A stretch of DNA of 20,531 nucleotides from Promethearchaeota archaeon (lineage in GTDB: Archaea; Asgardarchaeota; Lokiarchaeia; Sigynarchaeales; SOKP01): the NCBI GenBank assembly GCA_016839905.1, contig JAEOTJ010000299.1:1-20531 (forward strand), read 5' to 3'. Below, piece after piece: positions 13,424-20,531 of this stretch. The translations under genes were made by a program, and so were the position numbers. Each line of letters starts with the position of its first letter. Positions within the stretch are counted from its first letter, which is position 1. The notes under the pieces were generated by a model, which ran no database searches, was not told the origin of the DNA, and saw only the letters and a list, made by a program, of their open reading frames with translations.

Positions 13424-15625
13424 ATGAATCCAATTTGGATTCTTTATATGGGAACATATCCTCCGAGAGAATGTGGAATTGCTACTTTTACTAAAGATTT
13501 AACAACAGCAATAGATAAAAAATTTTCCCCTTCAATAAAATCAAAAATAGTTGCTATGAACGATAGAAGTTCCAATAATTTTAATTATCCACAAGATGTC
13601 ATTTTTGAAATAAATGATAACAATATTTTAGAATATATTGATGTAGCAAAAAAGATCAATAAAATTGAGGCAATAAAGCTTATTAATATTCAGCATGAAT
13701 TTGGAATTTTTGGAGGAGATTATGGAGAATATGTAATAACATTTTTAGAACATTTGAAAAAACCTGTTATAATAACATTCCATTCAGTTATTCCTAATCC
13801 AGATGTTAAACTAAAAAATATAGTTTATACTCTATCTGAGAAATGTTCTTGTTTAATAGTTATGACAAAAGAGGGAACTAACATCCTCAGAGAAGATTAT
13901 GATATTTCAACAAATATAATTTTAATACCTCATGGAGCTCCTATAGTACCATTTATTCCAAGTATAGAAGGAAAAATGAAAAAGGGATTAAGCGATAAAA
14001 TAATATTATCATCTTTTGGTCTCGTAAATCCTGGAAAAGGATATGAATATGTGATTAAAGCACTTTCCGAAGTCGTTAAAAAATTCCCAAATATCCTATA
14101 TATAATTACTGGGGAAACTCATCCTGTAATAAGAAGAAAAGAAGGAGAAAAATATCGAAATTTTCTTAAGAACATAGTTAAAGATTTAAATCTTGAAGAC
14201 AATGTTAAATTCGATAACAGATATGTATCATTAAAAGAAATTATTCATCTATTACAAGCAACTGATATTTATATTTCATCAAATTTGAATCCTAACCAAA
14301 TAGTAAGTGGTACTTTGGCATATGCTATGGCGAGTGGAAAAGTTATTTTATCCACACCATTTATTCATGCCAAAGATGTATTAACTCCTGAAAGGGGAAT
14401 CCTTGTTAAATTCAGGGATTCAACTTCTTATACAAATGCAATAATTAAAGTTTTATCAAATCCTATCCTAAAGGAAAAAATTGAAAAAAAGATTTATTCT
14501 TATACGAGAAATACAATATGGCCAAATGTAGCTTTATCTTATTTTAAAATCTTTAAAAAATTCATTGTCAAACTCGGAAATTTTAACCTATCAAATCCTA
14601 AAATCAAGTTCAATTATATTGAGAAACTTACTGATGATTTTGGGATTATACAATTTGCAAATTATAGTATTCCAAATAAATTCTCAGGATATACGCTTGA
14701 TGATAATGCAAGAGCCATGATCGTTTCTACAATTTACCATGACTTATTTAAAGATAATAATAAGTTAAAATTAATAAAAAAATATCTTAATTTTATTAAA
14801 TACGTTCAGCAAGATGATTTCAAATTTTATAACTTTGTAGATCATGAGAAAAAAATAAATTTTGAGCATTGGAGCGATGATTCACATGGAAGGGCAATGT
14901 GGTCCTTAGGTTATTTAATAGCATCTAAAACTATTCCGGAGGGCTTGAGAAATGAGGCTCAAGAAATTTTTGAAAAAGGATTAGCAGTAATAGAAAAAAT
15001 TAAATCACCTAGAGCTATCGCATTTATTATAATTGGATTATATTTTTATAATAAGAGAAATAAAAACAGTGAAAATCGAATAAACAAGTTATCCGATTAT
15101 TTAGTATCACTTTATTATAATTGTCGTACTAATGAATGGCATTGGTTTGAAAATTATCTTACCTATTCTAATAGCAAGCTGCCAGAAGCTCTTTTTTATA
15201 GCTACAAAATAACTAATAACAAAAAATATTTGAAAATCGCAAAAAAAACATTAGATTTTCTCATCACAAAAACTTTTATGAATGGTTTATTTAGTCCTAT
15301 TGGTCAGAATGGATGGTATTTTAAAAATGGTGATAAAGCTTTATTTGATCAACAACCAATAGATACGGCTTTAATGGTACACACTTTAATCCTTGCGTTT
15401 AAAATAACAAATTTAAAGAAATACATAAAACTTGCAGATACTGCGTTTAAATGGTTCCTTGGAAAGAATTCTTTAAATCAAGTTATTTATGATGAAACTA
15501 CAGGTGGTTGCCATGATGGCATTGGGAAATTCTCAATAAATTTAAACCAGGGTGCGGAATCATCAGTTATGTACTTAATCGCAAGACTTGCCATTGAAGA
15601 ATTAAAAAGAATCAAATTAATTTAA
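13424..15625 (+). CDS. GT4 glycosyltransferase with C-terminal alpha/alpha-barrel domain
   Basis: The protein has 733 residues from the ATG at 13424. Residues 1 to about 380 form a GT-B glycosyltransferase of family 4: YPPRECGIATFT (12-23), QHEFGIFGG, LIPHGAP, SSFGLVNPGKGYE, and the acceptor/donor region SGTLAYAMASGKVILSTPF. Residues about 395-733 form a helical barrel with blocks known from the bacterial fused GT4 proteins: GYTLDDNARAM (422-432), SDDSHGRAMWSLGYL (484-498), and NQGAESSVMYL (708-718). The two-domain GT4 protein and a GH130 enzyme often sit side by side, suggesting synthesis and turnover of a mannose-type oligosaccharide or glycan. There is no membrane segment. The GTPase gene at 15645 is convergent, with only 19 nt between the stop codons. 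Confidence 0.9.
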   Translation: MNPIWILYMGTYPPRECGIATFTKDLTTAIDKKFSPSIKSKIVAMNDRSSNNFNYPQDVIFEINDNNILEYIDVAKKINKIEAIKLINIQHEFGIFGGDYGEYVITFLEHLKKPVIITFHSVIPNPDVKLKNIVYTLSEKCSCLIVMTKEGTNILREDYDISTNIILIPHGAPIVPFIPSIEGKMKKGLSDKIILSSFGLVNPGKGYEYVIKALSEVVKKFPNILYIITGETHPVIRRKEGEKYRNFLKNIVKDLNLEDNVKFDNRYVSLKEIIHLLQATDIYISSNLNPNQIVSGTLAYAMASGKVILSTPFIHAKDVLTPERGILVKFRDSTSYTNAIIKVLSNPILKEKIEKKIYSYTRNTIWPNVALSYFKIFKKFIVKLGNFNLSNPKIKFNYIEKLTDDFGIIQFANYSIPNKFSGYTLDDNARAMIVSTIYHDLFKDNNKLKLIKKYLNFIKYVQQDDFKFYNFVDHEKKINFEHWSDDSHGRAMWSLGYLIASKTIPEGLRNEAQEIFEKGLAVIEKIKSPRAIAFIIIGLYFYNKRNKNSENRINKLSDYLVSLYYNCRTNEWHWFENYLTYSNSKLPEALFYSYKITNNKKYLKIAKKTLDFLITKTFMNGLFSPIGQNGWYFKNGDKALFDQQPIDTALMVHTLILAFKITNLKKYIKLADTAFKWFLGKNSLNQVIYDETTGGCHDGIGKFSINLNQGAESSVMYLIARLAIEELKRIKLI

Positions 15626-15644
15626 TCATAAATTAGAAAAGTCA

Positions 15645-17168
15645 TTAATAAGCGTACTTTACACTTAATTCTTGAATTGATCCTGAAATTCTCTTAACAT
15701 TACTAATATTATTATTTAAAATTGCTTTCATTAGTTCTACTTTATAATTCTTTATAGTTTCTTGAACAGAAGTATATTTTTTTCGAACTTTTTCAGCCAA
15801 TTCACTTAATTTATTATAAATATCCTTAGTATTCTCAAAATCTACAAAATTAAAGTCTAATATCATCTTTTTGTATTTTTCATTAAGATCTTTTAACCAA
15901 TTTCTTATACCTTCATAGAGGTGGGCAATAATATCAAGACTTCCATAAATGCATACTTGTTCAAACTCATCTTCATTTTTATTAATTAAATCCTCTAAAT
16001 ATGTATTAATCTCTTTTTTAAGGGGATTAATATTTATATTTGGATTAGTAAAAAAAGTAGCCGTGTAATTTAGATAATTAAAAATTTCCATGTTTATATT
16101 TTGTCCTTTTAATTGAAATCCTGCCATATCTTTAATATTGATCTCATGAGAAAATTTTTCTAAAGCGCTAACAAACATGGGAATCAAATCCATATCAAAA
16201 TTTTCATTTGGTATTTCTTTACTAATTAAGAATTCTTCAAGCGCACCCTCATAAAGCTCTATAGTAAAAAGTATTTTTCCATCTTTATTTGCAAGAAAGA
16301 AGCCGATGAAAGAAGGGGCACTTACTTCTTTCATTCCCTCAATTTTTAAATAGTTTCTTTCAAGTTCTTTCAAATTATCTTGATTAAAGCGATTGATTAT
16401 ATCATTATAATGCTCTTTACCTTCAGTGGTTAAAACGAGCATTTTTTCATCTTCTATAATGGAAAATCGCAAACGATTTTTTTCCTGTAAGATTTTAATT
16501 ATTTTATTAAGCTTTTCTTCAGGAAACAAGAGCTTCTCTTTAAGGTAGGAAAGTGAAAGTGAATCTTTGTCTTTAAAGGGAAATAGAAATTGAAAAATTC
16601 CTTTTATTAAATTAAAATCTATCCTCTCAACAGCACTCTCTTCGTCAATACTGGCTTTTAAAATATCAATAAACAATGCTAACGAATTTGAGAAAAATTC
16701 TTTTGTTATGCTTGTAAATTTTATTTTTAATTTATTTTCATTAGTTAATTCATTTATGATTTTATTTTGTTTCTTTAATCGTTCTTCATAAGGAATTAAA
16801 TCTATTTTATGAACTAATAAATATATGATCGAATTTAGACATGTCTCAGACCTAATATCTATTATTTTTCTCGTAAAATTGATGATATCTTCATCAGAGG
16901 ATTTAATGTCAACTACAATTAATATTATCTTTGTATTATTAAAGATTTCTTTCTCTTGACTCTCTAACCATCTTTCATTTTCTTGACCTGCTAAATCAAA
17001 AACACCAATATCTTTTCCTATATTTAAAATAATAGATTCTTGACCATGTGTAGGCTCTAGAGCATATTCTAATAATTGTTTCGAACTATCACCTTCAAAA
17101 AAGATTTTTCTAAGTGTTGTTTTTCCAACTCCAGGAGGGCCTACAATTACAATCTTGCTACTACCCAT
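15645..17168 (-). CDS. Rag/Gtr-like GTPase with winged-helix and longin-like domains
   Basis: I use the ATG at 17168; a TTG at 17180 would add four residues. The 507-residue product starts with a G domain: P-loop GPPGVGKT (10-17), switch I threonine in EPTHG, switch II FDLAGQE (57-63), and HKID (120-123). HKID in place of NKxD is typical of Rag/Gtr GTPases. Residues about 184-262 look like a winged helix ending in LVLTTEGKEHY. Residues about 276-396 show a longin/roadblock-like pattern (FIGFFLANKDGKILF, then DLIPMFVSALEKFSHEI). The last 100 residues are helical, possibly coiled coil. The stop of the upstream GTPase gene is 15 nt before this ATG, so the two are cotranscribed. The order G domain, winged helix, longin-like domain is not a standard Rag layout. 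A role in membrane- or nutrient-linked signalling is inference from eukaryotic Rags. Confidence 0.85.
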   Translation of the reverse strand: MGSSKIVIVGPPGVGKTTLRKIFFEGDSSKQLLEYALEPTHGQESIILNIGKDIGVFDLAGQENERWLESQEKEIFNNTKIILIVVDIKSSDEDIINFTRKIIDIRSETCLNSIIYLLVHKIDLIPYEERLKKQNKIINELTNENKLKIKFTSITKEFFSNSLALFIDILKASIDEESAVERIDFNLIKGIFQFLFPFKDKDSLSLSYLKEKLLFPEEKLNKIIKILQEKNRLRFSIIEDEKMLVLTTEGKEHYNDIINRFNQDNLKELERNYLKIEGMKEVSAPSFIGFFLANKDGKILFTIELYEGALEEFLISKEIPNENFDMDLIPMFVSALEKFSHEINIKDMAGFQLKGQNINMEIFNYLNYTATFFTNPNININPLKKEINTYLEDLINKNEDEFEQVCIYGSLDIIAHLYEGIRNWLKDLNEKYKKMILDFNFVDFENTKDIYNKLSELAEKVRKKYTSVQETIKNYKVELMKAILNNNISNVKRISGSIQELSVKYAY

Positions 17169-17183
17169 CTTATTGCCCAAATT

Positions 17184-18485
17184 TTATAGTTTTTCGTATA
17201 GAATTGCTAAAAGTTCCATTACTCTCTTGGTAACATTATATAAATTCTGTAATCTAAGAGTTTCTGAGACACAAATTATATTCATTAAATCAAATTCTCC
17301 AAGATTGAGAAATCTGATATAGACTTTTAATTCCTTGGAACTTATTAGAATTAACTGTCGTATGTTATCGTTTAAGCACATATTTTCAAAAGATTGGCTC
17401 ATTTGAGCGGTTAATTTATGAACATGATTAATCAAGTTATGATCAAAATCATTTGAGGATGCTTGGCAAATAATACTATGGTTTTTATTTGTGACAAAAA
17501 ACATTGTTTTTGAAAGATCTTTAAGAGCTCCATCCAAGATCTCTTTTAATTGTAAAGTTTCTTTAGAAAAATTGGCTAAGATTTCGTAAAAGGCATTATA
17601 AGTATTGAAGATTAATTCAGGATAAATGCTTGTAAAAAATATTGATAAACCAAATTCATTATTAATTATTTCTCTAATTTTATTTAGTTCTTCTTCTCTT
17701 GATAAGGGTTTTATCAAATCAATTTTATGTAGAAAAAGAATTAATTTTACATTATATGACTTGTTATCAATAATATTCTTGATTTCTTTAATATCTTCAA
17801 TAATCTCATTTTTATTCATGACCCACATAGTGAAATCAAAGAGATATAATATTATATCTGAATTCTCAAATGCTATTGATTGCTCATATTCATCTTTTAA
17901 TAGAGCACTTAATTCTTGACCTGATGTATCAAAAAATCCTAATTTTAAGTCAAGCCACGAATAAACTGATGGAGAAATACCTCTCGTTGGCTCCAATGGA
18001 TGATATATTAAGTCTTTTGAGTTTTTTCCTTCAAAAACAATTTCTTTTATACTTGATTTTCCTGTTCCCGCTCGTCCTAAAACTACTATCTTTTTTTCGG
18101 TAGATTTTTTGAAAAAAACCTCGATATTATCCAAAAGATACTGATTTCGTTCAGATTTAGGTTTAGCTATAACTTCTCGAGCTATTTTTTGTAGTTTAAT
18201 TTTAATATTGTGAAGATTAATCTTTTGATTTTGATGAATAATTAATATTAGCAGTTCATAGCCAACATCTACCACTCTTCTTTTATCACAATAACTTAAT
18301 ATAATTTGATCTTCATAATTAATCTCAATAACTTCTTCTTTTTCTATATTCTCCTGTCCAATCCCATGTGTTAGATAAATCTTATTCAACATATCCGGAG
18401 TAATATTAAATGTCTTAGGATATAAGAAATCATATAAAGCTCCCATTTTAGTGTCCCAACCAATTAATGCCAATCCTAATCCCAT
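17184..18485 (-). CDS. Rag/Gtr-like GTPase with N-terminal longin-like and C-terminal roadblock-like domains
   Basis: Three parts are visible in 433 residues. Residues 1-105 start with LGLALIGWDTKMGALYDFLYP and have the strand-helix pattern of a longin/roadblock-like sensor; I cannot name the family exactly. Residues 131-305 are a G domain: GRAGTGKS (137-144), switch I EPTRG (165-169), switch II FDTSGQE (185-191), and HKID (253-256). Residues about 320-433 (TMFFVTNKNHSIICQAS, then LRLQNLYNVTKRVMELL) resemble a roadblock/LC7 fold, the domain by which Rag GTPases dimerise. The G domain and C-terminal domain are close in sequence to the protein encoded just upstream (18654-19592), which lacks the N-terminal domain. 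A purine-rich AGGAAAGG precedes the ATG. No prenylation motif is present. The partner GTPase may be one of its two neighbours. Confidence 0.87.
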   Translation of the reverse strand: MGLGLALIGWDTKMGALYDFLYPKTFNITPDMLNKIYLTHGIGQENIEKEEVIEINYEDQIILSYCDKRRVVDVGYELLILIIHQNQKINLHNIKIKLQKIAREVIAKPKSERNQYLLDNIEVFFKKSTEKKIVVLGRAGTGKSSIKEIVFEGKNSKDLIYHPLEPTRGISPSVYSWLDLKLGFFDTSGQELSALLKDEYEQSIAFENSDIILYLFDFTMWVMNKNEIIEDIKEIKNIIDNKSYNVKLILFLHKIDLIKPLSREEELNKIREIINNEFGLSIFFTSIYPELIFNTYNAFYEILANFSKETLQLKEILDGALKDLSKTMFFVTNKNHSIICQASSNDFDHNLINHVHKLTAQMSQSFENMCLNDNIRQLILISSKELKVYIRFLNLGEFDLMNIICVSETLRLQNLYNVTKRVMELLAILYEKL

Positions 18486-18653
18486 AAGCCTTTCCTATTG
18501 AATAATTTTTTCTTATTATGATATAAATTATGTCTTTAATAATCTATGTTTAAAATAAATTTTATATAAATATTTTTTTTTAGGATTTTTTTATTTAATA
18601 TTCTCTTAATTTATTTAATTCAAGGTATTAATATCTTTGAAAATCTAATAATC

Positions 18654-19592
18654 CTAAATTTTACCTTTATAAATATAGTTATTAAGTTTTAATCGAGTAT
18701 CTCCAATTAACCAAATCAATTTATTTACACTTAGACCTTGCGAAATAAATACTAAATTTTTTAAATCAAATTTTTTAATTCCAAGATTTTTCATTATTAT
18801 GTTCAAGTTATTTGAACTCGATATTATGATATGCTCGATATTGTCATCTTGGGTCATTTCTTCAAAAGACTGGTTTAATCCTGCAGTTAAATTGTGTGAA
18901 TAATTGATTAAATTAGTATCAAAATCCCTTGTCATGCTCTGAACTATAATGCTATTATTTCTATTTGTTGCATAACTTAGGGTATTAGAAAGATCTTTTA
19001 AATTATCGTCCAAAATTGATTTTAATTGCTGAGTTTCTTCCGAAAAACTACTAATTATTTGGTAAAGTGCATTATAAGTATTATAAATCAATTTAGGATA
19101 GAGACTTGTAAAGTAAATGTTAAAATTGTAATTTGTTTCTATTTCTTCTTTTATTTGTCCTATTTGTTCCTCTAAATTTTCTTCACGTATTAAATCAATT
19201 TTATGTAAAAATAAAATTAACGTTGTATTTTCAAAACTATCTTCTATAATTTTTTTAATTTTTAAAATCTCATTAATTATTAATTCCTGATTATTAATCC
19301 ATGAAGTATAATCAAAAATATAACAAATAATATCGGAATTTTTAAAAGCTAATGCTCTTTCCTCCTCATCGTTTAATAAAAAATTCAATTCTTGACCCGA
19401 AGAATCAAAAATACCTAATTCTAAATCAATCCAAGAGTATACATGCGGACTTAAACCTCTAGTAGGTTTTAAAGGAGTCGTTAGTAGTTTTAATGGCATC
19501 TCTCCTTCAAAAATAGCCGTTCTAATGCTTGATTTTCCCGTTCCTGCTCTACCGAGCAAGAGTATCTTTTTTTTAGATGAATTTGCACTCAT
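18654..19592 (-). CDS. Rag/Gtr-like GTPase with C-terminal roadblock-like domain
   Basis: The 312-residue protein has an N-terminal G domain: P-loop GRAGTGKS (14-21), switch I KPTRG (42-46), switch II FDSSGQE (62-68), and HKID (130-133). A C-terminal region of about 115 residues (TLSYATNRNNSIIVQS, then HIIISSSNNLNIIMKNLG) has roadblock-like strand/helix spacing. It aligns along its length with residues 131-433 of the next protein (17184-18485), so the two genes are tandem duplicates. Length and order match eukaryotic RagA/Gtr1 (about 310 residues, G domain plus roadblock). The gene is separated from its paralogue by 168 nt and probably has its own promoter. No Shine-Dalgarno is seen, and the transcript could be leaderless. 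It is divergent from the Rab-like gene at 19758, with which it shares a 165-nt AT-rich promoter region. Confidence 0.9.
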   Translation of the reverse strand: MSANSSKKKILLLGRAGTGKSSIRTAIFEGEMPLKLLTTPLKPTRGLSPHVYSWIDLELGIFDSSGQELNFLLNDEEERALAFKNSDIICYIFDYTSWINNQELIINEILKIKKIIEDSFENTTLILFLHKIDLIREENLEEQIGQIKEEIETNYNFNIYFTSLYPKLIYNTYNALYQIISSFSEETQQLKSILDDNLKDLSNTLSYATNRNNSIIVQSMTRDFDTNLINYSHNLTAGLNQSFEEMTQDDNIEHIIISSSNNLNIIMKNLGIKKFDLKNLVFISQGLSVNKLIWLIGDTRLKLNNYIYKGKI

Positions 19593-19757
19593 TTTATCTT
19601 ATATTTTAAAAAAAAATCCCATTTAAAACTCTTTGCTAAACTAAAAATAGTTTTAAAATAATAGATCATTTCAATCTTACTTAAATAAAAGATAAATCTA
19701 TTGTACTTATGATAATAGTTAAAAATAATTTCTTATATTAACAATATAATTAAATTT

Positions 19758-20327
19758 TTGGGAGATGATGAAATTATTGTAATTAGGGATCTCAGTGCGC
19801 GATTTAAAGTTGCTCTTTTTGGAGATGGAGGCGTTGGTAAAACCACTTTAGTTAATCGTTATATTACAGGGAAGTTTTCTAGCGATTTTAAAATGACAAT
19901 TGGCGTGGAATTTTACTCAAAAACTATTGAAATAGAAAATAAACGAGTTTCTCTCAAAATTTGGGATTTCGCAGGGCAAACCCATAACCAATTTAAAAAT
20001 CTATTGCCCAACTACATATCAGGTGCTTCTGCAGGAATTTTCATGTATGATATAACACGTTTCGCCTCTATAAGAAACATTGATGAATGGTTAAAAATAT
20101 TAATGAAAGGTTTGGAGGGAATATATAAAAAAATCCCAATTTTGTTAGTAGGTGGAAAGTCAGACTTAGAAAACGAGAGAAGTGTTGAGAAAGATTATGC
20201 TTCAGAGGTGGCTAAAACTAAAAGTTTTTATAACTTTCTCGAATGTTCTTCAGTTTCCGGACAAAACATTGAAACTGTTTTCACTTCACTCGCTAGAAAA
20301 ATGATGGAAATGTCTGGAATTATTTGA
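19758..20327 (+). CDS. Small Rab-like GTPase with atypical G4 motif
   Basis: The start is assigned to the TTG at 19758: an in-frame TAA lies just upstream (19748-19750), and no ATG or GTG precedes the P-loop in frame. The 189-residue G domain has GDGGVGKT (22-29), switch I threonine Thr47 in MTIGVEF (an effector loop very like eukaryotic Rabs), switch II WDFAGQ (69-74), and SSVSG as G5. The G4 motif is GGKSD (132-136) where NKxD is expected, so the guanine-contacting Asn is Gly. This could change nucleotide affinity or specificity. There is no C-terminal cysteine for prenylation (ends MSGII). It is divergent from the Rag-like gene at 18654-19592 and closes the G-protein island. A trafficking role is not proven by sequence alone. 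Confidence 0.88.
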   Translation: MGDDEIIVIRDLSARFKVALFGDGGVGKTTLVNRYITGKFSSDFKMTIGVEFYSKTIEIENKRVSLKIWDFAGQTHNQFKNLLPNYISGASAGIFMYDITRFASIRNIDEWLKILMKGLEGIYKKIPILLVGGKSDLENERSVEKDYASEVAKTKSFYNFLECSSVSGQNIETVFTSLARKMMEMSGII

Positions 20328-20405
20328 ATTTAGGATTTTTTAATATTCACATTTCTATTTTTTTAATTTTTTTCTTTTTTGAGTTATTTTAATTGATTTT
20401 TTTTC

Positions 20406-20531
20406 ATGAACTTCAAAACTAATCTTCATCCGACAAAAATGTCGCTCAAGGGCTATAGCTTTATTAATGATGTTTTTGATCATTTAGATAATAATCATTT
20501 TCTGTTTCAGTCATTAAATATTTCTGAACAA
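20406..20531 (+). CDS. Possible 5' end of an unknown gene running off the window
   Basis: From the ATG at 20406 the frame stays open for 42 codons to the window end, beginning MNFKTNLHPTKMSLKGYSF. Base composition rises above the preceding T-rich spacer (20328-20405), as at other gene starts here. No ribosome binding site and no recognisable domain are visible, so the call rests on the open frame and composition only. Confidence 0.35.
   Translation, partial: MNFKTNLHPTKMSLKGYSFINDVFDHLDNNHFLFQSLNISEQ

Noticed and set aside
17626..18103. Two plus-strand open frames rich in Leu/Ile/Ser, resembling membrane peptides
   Set aside because: They are the complements of the G domain of the 17184-18485 GTPase; hydrophobicity is a side effect of antisense AT-rich coding.

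Overview
The window is strongly AT-rich and reads as a chromosomal piece of an archaeon, most likely an Asgard archaeon of the Lokiarchaeia/Heimdallarchaeia type. This is inferred from content, not from a marker gene. Small Ras/Rab-like GTPases and larger Rag/Gtr-like GTPases with C-terminal regulatory domains are dense here (five G proteins in about 20 kb). They sit beside archaeal-style metabolic genes, and ribosome binding sites fit the archaeal 16S tail (GAGGTG, GGTG, GGGGAGG). Several genes appear to start at TTG.

Layout. Positions 1-408 hold the 3' part of an IS200/IS605-type TnpB, followed by an AT-rich spacer. Positions 753-4296 look like one operon: a HAD phosphatase, a tandem two-domain PlsC acyltransferase, and a DUF2229/HgdB-like component of the 2-hydroxyacyl-CoA dehydratase family. 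A small Ras-like GTPase lies on the minus strand (4411-4920). A coupled two-gene cassette follows (5210-6083): a small helical protein and a Pol-beta-type nucleotidyltransferase, flanked by a near-identical 27-nt direct repeat. Positions 6402-8645 encode a second HgdB-like component and its ATP-dependent Fe-S activase. With the gene at 3250 these form a split version of the large activase/dehydratase-like proteins of bacteria.

A long spacer with two possible RNA folds precedes a TPR protein (9104-10459). On the minus strand there is a decayed radical SAM gene, interrupted by an amber codon just before its CX3CX2C motif and lacking its C-terminal half, and then a ParB/sulfiredoxin-like protein (11109-11768). 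Positions 12034-15625 hold a carbohydrate pair: a GH130-like phosphorylase with a fused winged-helix domain, and a two-domain GT4 glycosyltransferase.

The last third (15645-20327) is a G-protein island. Three minus-strand Rag-like GTPases have C-terminal roadblock/longin-like domains; two of them are clear tandem paralogues. A divergent Rab-like GTPase with an altered G4 motif lies on the plus strand. A possible new gene begins at 20406 and leaves the window.

The most noteworthy items are the Rag-like island, the GH130-winged-helix fusion, the PlsC tandem in an archaeon, the three-part activase/HgdB set, and the amber-interrupted radical SAM gene. All functions are inferred from motifs read by eye.
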